This document shows positions 10,024 to 19,145 of a DNA stretch of 64,000 bases, one piece after another. The stretch spans positions 1-64,000 of the forward strand of contig NZ_RKLQ01000004.1 of the NCBI RefSeq assembly GCF_019599405.1. The letters run 5' to 3'. The notes beneath the pieces were generated by a model that did not search any database, was not told the DNA's origin, and saw nothing but the letters and a program-made list of their open reading frames with translations. The position numbers and the translations under genes were made by a program. Within the stretch, counting starts at the first letter, position 1; each line of letters opens with the position of its first letter. Source of the stretch: Haloarcula salinisoli (GTDB taxonomy: Archaea; Halobacteriota; Halobacteria; Halobacteriales; Haloarculaceae).

Positions 10024-10881
10024 ATGATGTCTATTGTTCGCTCAACGAACGACGCATTACGTATTTCGGCTCTTCGGACGCTATCTCCCGAATTGAAGAC
10101 GGTCGTCGCAATAGGTGCCTACGGGGCATGGACGGCAATCACGTGGCTGTTAGAAGGGCGAATCCAAACGTTACTCCGTCCAGACGCAGTGGCGGATAGG
10201 CTCCTGTACACGAGCGTGGCTAACGTTCTTGTCGGCACCGTCCTCTCATTGGTTCTGGTCCGGGAGTTCGTCGCAGCCGGGTTCACTACCCGCGAGCAAC
10301 TCGGATTGCGGTCACTCCGTCGGACGGTTAGCGCAGTTATTTTTGGCGGACTTCTCGGCATCGGTCTCTACATGTTTCAACAGCCGCCGACCGCCGATCC
10401 AATCGTGGTGCTAAACGTTTTCGCGCAGGTACTACCGGTTTCGATTGCCGAGCTTGTCGTGTGCTGGGCCCTCGTCGGTGGCAGCGTAGCCGCCCTGTTA
10501 CGTCATCGTCGTCTGAATCCAACACTCGCAGACGGAATTGCACTCGTTATCTCTGCGGTGCTCTTCGGTGTGTACCACTTCGCACACAGCCCACCGTTCA
10601 ACACGGCCGAGATGGTCGGAAGTCTCACAGTCGTAGGGATTGGAACGGGGCTCATCTACTTCGTTGGCGGAGCGTTCTACGGCGCGCTCGTGTTCCACAA
10701 CTGCATGGCGCTGTTCGGTATTATTTCCTCTCTCGCAGTGAGCGGACAGCTCAACACATACCAGGAGCCACGCGTGGCTCTCATAGCGACGGCGATAGTC
10801 TCATTTGTCCTTCTAGTCGCCGTCGAACGCCTGTTTGTCAGGCCGCCGCTGTCAAGCGACTCGGGGAATTCGAGAGGATGA
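10024..10881 (+). CDS. CPBP-like intramembrane protease homologue
   Basis: A 285-residue polytopic membrane protein with about eight hydrophobic segments. The C-terminal half looks like the CPBP/Abi family: FGVYHFAH corresponds to the FxxxH motif, and VFHNCMA to the last HxxxN-type motif. The first family motif EExxxR is reduced to a lone Glu (IAELVV), so activity is doubtful. Two adjacent ATG codons (10024 and 10027) can serve as start. Roles of such proteins range from prenyl-protein processing to immunity; none can be chosen here. The flanking spacers of 135 and 197 bp hold no recognisable feature. Confidence 0.65.
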   Translation: MMSIVRSTNDALRISALRTLSPELKTVVAIGAYGAWTAITWLLEGRIQTLLRPDAVADRLLYTSVANVLVGTVLSLVLVREFVAAGFTTREQLGLRSLRRTVSAVIFGGLLGIGLYMFQQPPTADPIVVLNVFAQVLPVSIAELVVCWALVGGSVAALLRHRRLNPTLADGIALVISAVLFGVYHFAHSPPFNTAEMVGSLTVVGIGTGLIYFVGGAFYGALVFHNCMALFGIISSLAVSGQLNTYQEPRVALIATAIVSFVLLVAVERLFVRPPLSSDSGNSRG

Positions 10882-11078
10882 GCGCGTTTTGTGTCTCTTC
10901 ACGGGTCAAGTGTTCCTGGATGTGCTAAACACACCCACGATTCCGCAGCTATCTCAGTCTGCGTATTTTCGTAGAACATCTGGTGGTCGATCCAGATACC
11001 CGTTAAAGCGACTGATTCACCGGCCAGAGAATGAGAAGCATCTCTGAAAATTGCGATAAAGCAGCTCTGATATTTTAG

Positions 11079-11886
11079 CTACTGCTGATGGCGACATATC
11101 TCATCACGAACGATTTTTCGAATTTGGCGTTCTGGAATACTTGTTTCAGTGGAGATGTCTGGCTCTTCAAGTGGTTCAAGATCTTGTGCGGCGGCTTGGA
11201 GCCGCTCATCTTTAGCTTCGGCGTAGAAATAGAGGCTGCGACGGTTGTCGTAGAGCGCCCGCAACGTTGACTCGGCAACAGGTGTTCCGTCAGCTGCTTC
11301 AGTGTAGGTGTAGCCTTGCCCAACGCGTTCAAGCGCACGTCGAATAGTCAGGAACTCGTCAGCGTTGACCTGGAGATAGCCGTCTTCGACATCGAACCCA
11401 GCTGGCGGCCGCCCCGTCCATCGGCCGGCCTCTTTCGCAGCGTCAATACCTGATTGAATCCGGCGGAGCTTCTGTTTGTGCTCAACCCGGGCGAGGTCAC
11501 CCATCACACCGGCGATAAGCTGACTCACCGCTCTGTCGACGAGGTCATCCTCAAGGCTGATTTCGAGTCCGACTTCTAAATCTTGGATACCCGTTTCGTG
11601 GCTGAGACAGAATTCGAGGAAGTCGTGGATTTCGCCGGCGCCGAGTCGAGAAAGACGTGAGAGTTCGTGGACAACGACGACGTCTAGGGCCCCCGTCTTC
11701 GATATCTACACGGAGTCGCTGGTACTCTTCACCACGCTCAGTTTCAGTCCCGCTGATGATATCTGCGTAGGTGTGGATCTCTGGCTCGTCGTACGTGTTT
11801 TTAACAAATTCTCGAAGTTCGTCAAGCTGTCGTTGTGGGTCCTGATCTGTCGTTGAGACACGGGCGTAGATGCCGATATCGGGCAT
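11079..11886 (-). pseudogene. Serine recombinase/resolvase, frameshifted
   Basis: The N-terminal resolvase domain is clear from 11886 leftward (MPDIGIYARVSTTDQDPQRQ, with the nucleophile Ser in YARVST). The reading frame breaks near 11697. After the break the protein continues in another frame as VVVVHELSRLSRLG, the standard resolvase helix, on to a C-terminal helix-turn-helix-like region ending at 11079. The break coincides with a run of five G on the coding strand; removing one G restores a continuous protein of about 268 residues. Either this is an inactivated recombinase or a homopolymer sequencing error. It sits at the left edge of the accessory region and may have mobilised it. Confidence 0.8.
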
Positions 11887-11946
11887 ACTTTTTGTGGCCT
11901 CAACCGAGCGTGTAAGTTATCCACCATTTGTCGACCTCAGTAACCG

Positions 11947-12351
11947 TCACGGGGCAGCAGCACCGATATTATCACTCGAATCAGCAAACGGGATATCGAT
12001 TTCGAGCCCATCGTAGGTCAACAATGGTTTTTTTGCCTGCCCGGAGCCCCCTCCTTCGAACTCAATCACACCGATTGATTCGAGTTCAGTGAGATTCCGA
12101 TGGACCTGTTTGTAGTCTCGGTCGACAAGTTCAGCGGCCTCGCGAATACTTTCGGGGCCGTGATCTGAAATTGACTCTAACAGTTCCAGATTCTTTGGAC
12201 TGAGGAGTCGACTAAGTGCGGAGTACGATTCGAAGTTTAATACCGGTTGGGCGTCCTCAAGATCCTGACCTTCCTGTGCAGCCTTGATGCGGCTGCGGGT
12301 ACGACGATCGAGACGGTCGCGTTCACCGACGGTGACTTTGAGCGTTGGCAT
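11947..12351 (-). CDS. TumA-like HTH antitoxin/DNA-binding protein
   Basis: 134 residues starting at the ATG 12351 (MPTLKVTVGERD). A short N-terminal beta/RHH-like segment precedes a winged helix-turn-helix (LLESISDHGPESIREAAEL, then a recognition helix DYKQVHRNLTEL) and a wing at GVIEFEGGG. This is the layout of the HTH partner normally found with DUF6516/TumE toxins. It lies 29 bp downstream of the TumE-like gene on the same strand, as expected for a toxin-antitoxin operon. It probably binds the toxin and represses the pair through the dyad at 12700-12725. Confidence 0.75.
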   Translation of the reverse strand: MPTLKVTVGERDRLDRRTRSRIKAAQEGQDLEDAQPVLNFESYSALSRLLSPKNLELLESISDHGPESIREAAELVDRDYKQVHRNLTELESIGVIEFEGGGSGQAKKPLLTYDGLEIDIPFADSSDNIGAAAP

Positions 12352-12380
12352 GTTGTGTTCCTCCTGGAGGCGTCCTACGG

Positions 12381-12680
12381 TTACCAATTCCATGAGACCG
12401 GCGACAGTTCTTCGGCTTCTTGCTTGAACCGGTCGTACAGCGTGAGCATCCCGGGGAACTCGATATATTCGGTATCGGTCTGGGTGTGGCGCTCGTGTCC
12501 TTTCTGTCGTTCGTGAGCGTTGTCGTATCGAATGATGGTCTCGCCACCAACTTCGCCGAGGTGCAGGCTGTAGTCCCAACCACAGGGGTACTTCTCATCG
12601 TCAGTCTGTCGGATGGTCACTGCAACAACGTAGCCGTCTTCGACATCGCGCCAGTCTTCGATTGTCGTATAGGACGCCAT
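12381..12680 (-). CDS. TumE-family (DUF6516) toxin
   Basis: A 99-residue protein. The central motif IIRYDNAHERQKGHERH, with paired His, matches the RYDNxxH...HxH signature of the TumE/DUF6516 family, thought to act as toxins, probably on RNA. Upstream is a beta-rich half (YVVAVTIRQTDD, then WDYSLHLGE). It is the first gene of a two-gene operon with the HTH antitoxin. A perfect 9-bp inverted repeat encloses its probable TATA box about 30 bp before the ATG, consistent with leaderless transcription and autoregulation. Confidence 0.75.
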   Translation of the reverse strand: MASYTTIEDWRDVEDGYVVAVTIRQTDDEKYPCGWDYSLHLGEVGGETIIRYDNAHERQKGHERHTQTDTEYIEFPGMLTLYDRFKQEAEELSPVSWNW

Positions 12681-12699
12681 CCGCTAGCCTATGTTATTA

Positions 12700-12725
12700 C
12701 CTCCATAGACATAAACCTATGGAGG
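12700..12725. promoter_or_regulatory. Inverted-repeat operator of the TumE/TumA operon
   Basis: CCTCCATAG (12700-12708) and CTATGGAGG (12717-12725) are perfect complements separated by 8 bp. On the minus strand the loop reads GTTTATGT, a plausible TATA element about 30 bp before the toxin start. A protein bound to both arms would cover the promoter, as in autoregulated toxin-antitoxin operons. Confidence 0.6.
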
Positions 12726-13027
12726 AGACCACATAGAAGAGTCCGAAGGTCCTGATCGAGAGTTTCTGCGGTGACAGCTGAATTGATAAGCTGGCCGGGT
12801 TTTGACTGACCCGTACAAAGCACTACCTTTGCAGCATCCATATTGGGATAACACTCATGCGTAGCACATTGTTGATGTAGAGCTATCATGTCATTTTGTC
12901 GCAGACTCTGCCAACTGGAAACCAGTTTACTGAATAGTCTACCCGTTAGTCCCTATCTTCTCTTATTGATAGAGAACTCAATCAACAATCTCCTACGCAA
13001 GAGCGTTGGGATAAAATACTACAGCCC

Positions 13028-13504
13028 TTGGATGGACCCGAACAGGCCGGTCCCAATGCCGCCGAAATAGCGGAGTGGATGGAGAACGATTTTGGGCGAG
13101 CAGTGGCCGAGGGGATAGCAAACGCTGACGACAAGGACGAGTCCGACGACGAGCACGAGATAGTAGAGGTAGAGATACTCCATCACCAGCGGGATGAGAT
13201 TGTGTGGACGATAGACACGGACGGAAATCTCGACACGGAGAGCGAAGCGCTCAGAAACGTGGCGCAGGAGTATCTTGAGGAGGGCATTCCCGTGCTCGTG
13301 CCTACGACCTACGAGAACAAAGACGGTGAAACGGTTCACGCGGATGACGAGGTGATGGTTGAATCGGGAAGTACGGGATTCGTTCGGGCCTTCGTTGACG
13401 AACTCCCGGGTCCGTTCGACTGTGGCTCTGTGGCGCTCGCTGACCTGTCTGTCCGGTCGCGGTCAGTAGTGTCCGGAATGTCGATGCGAACAGGACTACC
13501 CTAA
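13028..13504 (+). CDS. Acidic protein of unknown function, possibly 5'-truncated
   Basis: About 158 residues from a TTG at 13028, or shorter from the ATG at 13079. It is rich in Asp and Glu (DDKDESDDEHE), followed by beta-strand-like VEVEILHH and EIVWTIDTDGN. No family is recognised. The frame stays open upstream to 12950 and reads plausible coding sequence (LNQQSPTQERWDKILQPLDG) with no ATG or GTG, so the original start may have been lost by recombination. The gene faces the first TBP paralog tail to tail, with its end 5 bp from it. Confidence 0.45.
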   Translation: MDGPEQAGPNAAEIAEWMENDFGRAVAEGIANADDKDESDDEHEIVEVEILHHQRDEIVWTIDTDGNLDTESEALRNVAQEYLEEGIPVLVPTTYENKDGETVHADDEVMVESGSTGFVRAFVDELPGPFDCGSVALADLSVRSRSVVSGMSMRTGLP

Positions 13505-13509
13505 GCAAT

Positions 13510-14094
13510 TCATGTACCGATTTCCTCGGTCAGGATTGCTTGAATGTCGCGAAAAACATAATGTGTCGTCTCGACATCCTGCCCCCCTGTAATCGTCACC
13601 TTCCCGTTGGAAAACAACATTATGGTACAGTTCACATCATCTGGGCGGTAAATTAGCGCGGGGAACTGTTCTGGCTCATATTCCGTACACTCCAACCCGA
13701 GCGCTACCGCCGCCGCAGCAAGGTTCACATCCGACCCCAGCTCTGCTGTAGCGACGAGATACTTCACTACAATCGATTCCGAAATGATTTTTTGGTCAAT
13801 ATCGACCCCAACGCCGTTAAGCACTTTTGACAGCCACTCGACGGTATCTAGCACCTCCTGCCACGATTCTGCCCCGGCAATCGTGTAAGACCCCGAACGA
13901 AACACCATTGCGACCGGTGTTCCGGGACTCTTCGACAAGTACAGGCGTCCCGGCTGAACGGTCTTTACAACCTCAAGGTCGGCCGCCAACATCTTAACAT
14001 CAATCTCACCAGCACCGAGTGTTCCAGAGGCCACGATGTTGACAATCTGCAGGTCTCGGTATTCGCTTCCTTCTGTACCGACTGGCGTTGGCAT
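13510..14094 (-). CDS. Divergent TATA-binding protein paralog (upstream of RM gene)
   Basis: 194 residues with the two-repeat TBP saddle. The C-terminal repeat is well kept: LVATAELGSDVNLAAAAVALG, then EYEPEQFPALIYR, CTIMLFSNGKVTITGG. The N-terminal repeat keeps IVNIVASGTLG and VFRSGSYTIAGA but has lost the EPEQFPGLVYR segment, replaced by QPGRLYLSKSPGTP. Canonical TBPs conserve both, so DNA or TFB contacts are probably altered. The ATG at 14094 is chosen because the family fold starts there. It is divergent from the restriction-modification gene across a 123-bp spacer, which suggests specialised transcription or control of that gene. Confidence 0.85.
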   Translation of the reverse strand: MPTPVGTEGSEYRDLQIVNIVASGTLGAGEIDVKMLAADLEVVKTVQPGRLYLSKSPGTPVAMVFRSGSYTIAGAESWQEVLDTVEWLSKVLNGVGVDIDQKIISESIVVKYLVATAELGSDVNLAAAAVALGLECTEYEPEQFPALIYRPDDVNCTIMLFSNGKVTITGGQDVETTHYVFRDIQAILTEEIGT

Positions 14095-14217
14095 GTATTC
14101 AGAGAGAATGACCCAATATACAAAAGCCACGCTGAGTCTCAGTAATTCACGTTGCAGGGCGGAGCTTCGGTAGGGACAAACCACCTATTTTTTTACAATG
14201 CACTATAGATTCGGACT

Positions 14218-17142
14218 ATGTCAGGGACTCCGAAGGAACAGAAATTCCACAGTCTTCTCTACTCGGCTCTTTATCGGTATGTAGAAAATAACGACACGAA
14301 GTTTTCAGAGGTGAGTATTGAGAAGGACGTTGAGGGCAGACGAGCAGATATCCACCTTGATAGTAATCTCACTGGCAGTCTTGTTATAGAAGTTAAACGA
14401 GATGATATTTCGCCATACGACAAAGACGTAATTAAGCAAGCCCGCGATTACACCCGCGACATCGGAGCCGACTTCTTCGCCACATGTAACAGCAACGACT
14501 TCTACCTGTTCAATTATAATGGAGAAATCGAACTCAATGACGTTCCGTACAACTACGCAAATCTCCGCCCAATCAATCTCTCTGACCCGGATCTCGATGG
14601 GTTCGTCCCACAGTTGCTAGCTGGGGTAGACAACCTTTATCAAAGTGGGACACTTCCCGAACAGGAAAAGAAAGAACAAGTTGTCGGGCTTCTCCGTACG
14701 TTCCACTCCACGATATGGCCCGCATACAAAGAACTCGCACAGCAAAAGTACAAATCCAATGAGAAATTCATCAATCTGTTCGACAAATGGGTTCGGGAAA
14801 ACGATTTTACCGGTCTCTCAACAGATGAGCAGTTGGAAACAGCGGCGAAGCAGTACGCGTACCTGCTGACCAATAAGATCCTCTTCTACGAGGTCGTTCG
14901 AGAGCAAACGCCTGAACCAATCGAACCGACGGATGGAAACAAACTCCAATCACTTGTCGGTGAGTCGAGTATCGATTTCCTCGATGAGCACATCCGCCGT
15001 CGGTTCGAAGAGATAATCGAGAAGATCGATTACAAACCAATCTTTCGGAACAGCGACCTCTTCGAGCAATTCCCGAACAATAAAAAGACCCTTCAGAACA
15101 TCCAGTCGCTCGCAGAAAACATTGAGCAACGGGAAATCTCCGGCATCGACGAAGATCTCCTCGGTGACGTGTTTGAAGAGCTTATCCCCGAGAGCGAACG
15201 GAAGAAACTCGGGCAGTACTACACACCGCCAACGATCGCTGAAGCGGTATCAAAATGGGTGCTTGACGCCCCAGCTGAACACGATCTCCCAGACATCCTC
15301 GATCCAGCGTCTGGCAGTGGGACGTTCCCTGTCGAAGTGTACACCGAGCTTAAGAACAACTACCCAGCCGCGTCACATCAAGAGATCCTCGACTCGATCA
15401 CCGCAATCGATATCAACAAATTCCCCCTGCACCTCACCGCGCTCAACCTGGCCAGTCAAAACATCGAAGAAGAAATCGACACCCTGCACGCGTACCACGC
15501 ATCGTTCTTCGATATCGAGCCGGATAGAACGATGCTGACATCTGCGCGGTTAGACGATCAAAACACCGGAGAAGTCGGGTATTTCGATGGAGTCGTCGGG
15601 AATCCCCCGTACATTCGAAACCGTGACATCCCAGACAAAGACGCGTTCAGAGCACACCTCTCACGGTTCGGACCGGAGAACGCATCACCGTACTTGGACG
15701 GGGCGAAGAAACTCAGTAAACGCAGCGACGCGTATGTCTACTTCGTCACGCATGCGACACAGTTCCTACGAGATGGTGGGCGGCTGGGGTACGTGATCCC
15801 ACCGAAGTGGATGACTGTACAGTATGGCTTGGACTTCCAACAGTTCCTCTTCGATCATTACCGCATTCATGCCGTAGTCGCGTTCGCAGAACGAGCATTC
15901 GAAGACGCGTTTGTTGACACGTGCCTGCTGCTCGTAGAACGGTGTGAAAATGAAGAGATACGACGAGAGACAACCACCCACTTCATTCGCGTCCAGGATG
16001 AGATGGAGCCAGTAGACTTGTACGACACCGTCACGTACGGTATGACTCTTGAGCAAGAGCCGATAGATGTGTTAAAACGCCCGAACTACCGTATTGTTGG
16101 GGTCCGGCAAGCGTATCTTGAAGAGACAGGGCCGAAAAAGATGGATTACTACTTGAACGCGCCACTACAGTTAATCAACCTCATTGAGCGAGATGATTTT
16201 GTCCCTCTCAGCACGTTCGCCAATGTGTCTCGTGGCCCCAGCACGGGAGCTGTGAACTTCTTCATCCTGGATAAAGAAGAAGCGCACCGACGTGGGATCG
16301 ACGAGCGATTTTTGAGCCCAGTCGTGAAGAGCATCAAGGACATGGAGTCGGAAGTACTCACGGCGGATCAAATTACCAAGTACATGCTTGACGTGAATGA
16401 CTACGTTGAGCGAGTGAAAACACAGACGAGGGAGTTCGGTGAGGACACAGAACTGGAAGACGATGTAAAGAATGCATTGAAGCGTGATGGTTACACCAAT
16501 CTCCTACAGTACATCACTGAAGGAGAAAACGCAGGTGTGCATGAAGGTGGGACGACCGGTTCACGGAAGGTGTGGTTCAACGCTGGAGACATTATGACGC
16601 CGGAGTTGTTCCATCCACGGTTTTTCAAATGGCGACTATTTACTGTCGTGAACCGTGCTGGAGCGGTGACAACAGACGCCGTACAGTGTGTTCAGGTCAA
16701 GCCAAAGTACGACTCAAAGGTGCTGACTGGAGTGATGAATTCGAGTCTCTACGCTGCAGCAGTTGAGTGTTGGGGGAGGATTGAAGGAAACGGTGTGCTG
16801 CAACTAAACACGTATGAGGTAGCAGGCATTCCTGTGCCTGATATTCGAGAGTTCTCTGAGGAATCGTGTGATGCGATTCGAGAGGCAACTGATGCCTTGC
16901 TGGAGGGAGAATCTGATGCGAAACAACGGCTGAATCAAGCGGTACTTGATGCGGTCGGTGTTGAGGATATGTCAGTCGAAAAGTTGGAAGACATACGGCA
17001 GGTTATGACGAATCAACGACTTGAAGGGGAGTTCGAGTCGGAGGTGATGCTGCAGAATCTTGACGCTGCGACAGAATGGTCGGCTGATTACTTCGGTGAC
17101 GAAAATATAGCTGGAGAAAGCACGTTAGACGACTTCTCGTAA
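14218..17142 (+). CDS. Type IIG restriction-modification protein (nuclease-methylase fusion)
   Basis: 974 residues. The N-terminus has a PD-(D/E)XK nuclease-like core: RRADIHL with D44, then SLVIEVKRD with E58 and K60. A helical linker follows. The N6-adenine methylase part has GQYYTPPTIAEAV, motif I DPASGSGTF (about residues 362-370) and motif IV NPPY (about 461-464). The C-terminal 350 residues resemble a TaqI-type target-recognition region. One polypeptide that cuts and methylates is the type IIG/L arrangement; a BREX PglX-like role is the main alternative, but no other BREX gene is present. Codon use is more AT-rich than the metal genes. TBP-like genes lie on both sides. Confidence 0.85.
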   Translation: MSGTPKEQKFHSLLYSALYRYVENNDTKFSEVSIEKDVEGRRADIHLDSNLTGSLVIEVKRDDISPYDKDVIKQARDYTRDIGADFFATCNSNDFYLFNYNGEIELNDVPYNYANLRPINLSDPDLDGFVPQLLAGVDNLYQSGTLPEQEKKEQVVGLLRTFHSTIWPAYKELAQQKYKSNEKFINLFDKWVRENDFTGLSTDEQLETAAKQYAYLLTNKILFYEVVREQTPEPIEPTDGNKLQSLVGESSIDFLDEHIRRRFEEIIEKIDYKPIFRNSDLFEQFPNNKKTLQNIQSLAENIEQREISGIDEDLLGDVFEELIPESERKKLGQYYTPPTIAEAVSKWVLDAPAEHDLPDILDPASGSGTFPVEVYTELKNNYPAASHQEILDSITAIDINKFPLHLTALNLASQNIEEEIDTLHAYHASFFDIEPDRTMLTSARLDDQNTGEVGYFDGVVGNPPYIRNRDIPDKDAFRAHLSRFGPENASPYLDGAKKLSKRSDAYVYFVTHATQFLRDGGRLGYVIPPKWMTVQYGLDFQQFLFDHYRIHAVVAFAERAFEDAFVDTCLLLVERCENEEIRRETTTHFIRVQDEMEPVDLYDTVTYGMTLEQEPIDVLKRPNYRIVGVRQAYLEETGPKKMDYYLNAPLQLINLIERDDFVPLSTFANVSRGPSTGAVNFFILDKEEAHRRGIDERFLSPVVKSIKDMESEVLTADQITKYMLDVNDYVERVKTQTREFGEDTELEDDVKNALKRDGYTNLLQYITEGENAGVHEGGTTGSRKVWFNAGDIMTPELFHPRFFKWRLFTVVNRAGAVTTDAVQCVQVKPKYDSKVLTGVMNSSLYAAAVECWGRIEGNGVLQLNTYEVAGIPVPDIREFSEESCDAIREATDALLEGESDAKQRLNQAVLDAVGVEDMSVEKLEDIRQVMTNQRLEGEFESEVMLQNLDAATEWSADYFGDENIAGESTLDDFS

Positions 17143-17211
17143 CCCTTCTCTCTCCAGTGTACGTTCTCACGCACACGCATGGTTCACGCGACGGGTGCGG
17201 TTCTGTAGCCT

Positions 17212-17787
17212 TCACTCAATGAGTGATTGGATGCGTGTGATCACAGGTTCAATATCGTCGAGACTGCGCAGGCCTTGGATCGAAAACTTCCCCGTTGAGA
17301 ACAACAAAACGGTGACTGATAACTCCTCAATCCGTACAATCACTGCTGCGAACTGTTCCGGTTCGTACTCAACATCAAGCCCTTGTTGGCTAATCTCGAC
17401 GCTGAGGCGCTCTAAGTCAAGTTGCGTGCCGAGATCGCCACTGACAGCGATGTTGGCAATATCCGGTCCGCTGACCAGCGTTATTTCATGATCGATATCT
17501 GTCACGCGGTCGATAATGGTCTCAACGTATCCCTCAGCTTCTTTTGTTGATGTACAACCGTACACCAGAATCCGCTTTTCGCTCCAGTCGCGGCCGTTCA
17601 CCATCACTCGCACATTCGAGCCTTCTGGGACAAATTTGAATCCTGATTCGTTGCGCTCAAACCCATCGAGCATCTCCAACTTCGTCGGGTCCATACGGAC
17701 GATGGCTTTGTGCATCATCGAGTGGGGCGTATACTCAACGCCATCTTCGGTGAAATGGGTCTTGGCCTCACTCTCAGAACTTGTCAC
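17212..17787 (-). CDS. Second, more degenerate TATA-binding protein paralog
   Basis: 191 residues. The C-terminal TBP repeat is recognisable: IANIAVSGDLGTQLDLERLS, then EYEPEQFAAVIVR, VTVLLFSTGKFSIQG. The N-terminal repeat keeps only a rough pattern (MLDGFERNESGFKFVPEG, then VRVMVNGRDWSEKRILVYG) and would not be identified alone. It could be a TBP-domain protein with a new N-terminal half. It is convergent with the restriction-modification gene, 69 bp past its stop. With the paralog at 13510-14094 it brackets that gene. Confidence 0.75.
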   Translation of the reverse strand: MTSSESEAKTHFTEDGVEYTPHSMMHKAIVRMDPTKLEMLDGFERNESGFKFVPEGSNVRVMVNGRDWSEKRILVYGCTSTKEAEGYVETIIDRVTDIDHEITLVSGPDIANIAVSGDLGTQLDLERLSVEISQQGLDVEYEPEQFAAVIVRIEELSVTVLLFSTGKFSIQGLRSLDDIEPVITRIQSLIE

Positions 17788-17834
17788 AATAATATCTCAT
17801 TCTGCGCATAGTCACCTGAGTCTTGCGAATCGCT

Positions 17835-18011
17835 ATGAGCAATATGATGAAAATCAATAGTCCCTATGTGAAAATATTGGTCGTGATTATCGCCGTAATC
17901 GGGACTGCATTCTTGACATTTCGAAGCCTTTCCGGAAATCCTGGAAACGACGGTTTACCGCAAGCAGAATCGAGTGACAACGGCGGAGTTGGCGTCAAGA
18001 ACGAACTGTAG
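17835..18011 (+). CDS. Small single-span membrane protein
   Basis: 58 residues from ATG 17835. A positively charged start is followed by one hydrophobic helix (YVKILVVIIAVIGTAFLTF) and a polar Gly/Asp/Asn-rich tail. Family and role are unknown. It is divergent from the second TBP paralog (47 bp) and ends 70 bp before the Orc1/Cdc6 gene. Its reality rests on the hydrophobic profile and start context only. Confidence 0.4.
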   Translation: MSNMMKINSPYVKILVVIIAVIGTAFLTFRSLSGNPGNDGLPQAESSDNGGVGVKNEL

Positions 18012-18081
18012 CATCTCAGATTCCGGAAACTACCCAGCCACCATTATATACCGCGCTAGAAAACCAGTCTACTGATCAAAC

Positions 18082-19110
18082 ATGATTCGTGATGCTCGTG
18101 TGCTTCGGGCGGGGTTCATACCGAAGGAAATTGAGCATCGCGACGCTGAGTTGAACCACCTCTCCAGCGTTCTGGAGCCGATTACGAACGGGGAACCCGC
18201 CGACACCGCCATTGTCACAGGCCCCAGCGGCGCCGGGAAGACGTGCATCTCGAAGTTTGTTACTGAGAGACTCCGTGAAGAGGTACTGGACATCGAGACA
18301 ACCTACGTCAACTGCTGGCGCAACTACACCCGATTCCGCACGCTGTATCAGATTCTTGACGACCTCGGCCAGACCATCGATATCCACCGGCAGTCGACAC
18401 CGCATGATGAACTTGTCGACCGGATTCAGCAGTACGACGGGCCGCGAACGGTTATCATCCTCGACGAGGTCGACCAGCTGGAAGATCCGGGCATCCTCTA
18501 CGATCTTCACAGTTTGGAGCAGTTCGCGCTGGTCTGTATCGCTAACAAAGAGGAGGAGCTGTTCAGCCGTGTCGACGACCGGCTCGTAAGCCGACTCCGC
18601 TCCAGCGAACACGTCCGGATGGACAAGTACCACGACGAGCAGCTGTACGACATCCTGAGTGCCCGTGCGAAATGGGGTCTCGACGAGGACGTCATCACCG
18701 ACGACCAACTCTATCGCATCGCCGATGCGGCCGCCGGCGACGCCCGTCTCGCGATAGGGATTCTCCGTACCGCCGCTAGCAAGGCTGACAGAGAAGATGA
18801 AGAGCGAATCACAGACGAAATGCTGTTGGACGCTGCGGATGACGCCCGGGCACAAATCAGGCAGACGAGCCTCGATTCGCTCACACCACACCAACAATCC
18901 GTCTACGAAATCGTTCACGAGGATGGTCCGCTCGGACCAGGAGCTATTCACGAACGCTATTGCGACGCCGTCGACGACCCGCGAACGAAACGAACGATTC
19001 GGACATACCTCTCGAAGATGGTCCAGTACAACCTTCTAGAAGCCGAAGGGACAAGCCGAGACCGGCAGTATTCCGTAGTCACCGAGCCAGTCAGTTCGCC
19101 GGTTAACTGA
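18082..19110 (+). CDS. cdc6: Orc1/Cdc6-family replication initiator (first copy)
   Basis: 342 residues. AAA+ motifs: Walker A GPSGAGKT (about residues 48-55), Walker B VIILDEVDQL (about 117-126), sensor 1 LVCIANKEEE, and an arginine-rich sensor 2 region at GDARLAIGILRTAA. A C-terminal winged helix (SLDSLTPHQQSVYEIVHEDG) should bind origin DNA. It is shorter than chromosomal Orc1 proteins, as is common for plasmid paralogs. An ATTATATACC element about 35-40 bp upstream of the ATG fits a haloarchaeal promoter. No G-rich origin repeats lie next to it, unlike the copy at 23200-24663, so it may act on another site or as a regulator. Confidence 0.88.
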   Translation: MIRDARVLRAGFIPKEIEHRDAELNHLSSVLEPITNGEPADTAIVTGPSGAGKTCISKFVTERLREEVLDIETTYVNCWRNYTRFRTLYQILDDLGQTIDIHRQSTPHDELVDRIQQYDGPRTVIILDEVDQLEDPGILYDLHSLEQFALVCIANKEEELFSRVDDRLVSRLRSSEHVRMDKYHDEQLYDILSARAKWGLDEDVITDDQLYRIADAAAGDARLAIGILRTAASKADREDEERITDEMLLDAADDARAQIRQTSLDSLTPHQQSVYEIVHEDGPLGPGAIHERYCDAVDDPRTKRTIRTYLSKMVQYNLLEAEGTSRDRQYSVVTEPVSSPVN

Positions 19111-19145
19111 GTCCCACGCAGCGATTCGACACTACAGTTGCTCTG

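Noticed and set aside
14218-17142. BREX system based on the PglX-like methylase
   Set aside because: No brxA, brxB, brxC, pglZ or brxL gene lies nearby, and an N-terminal nuclease core is present, so type IIG is preferred.
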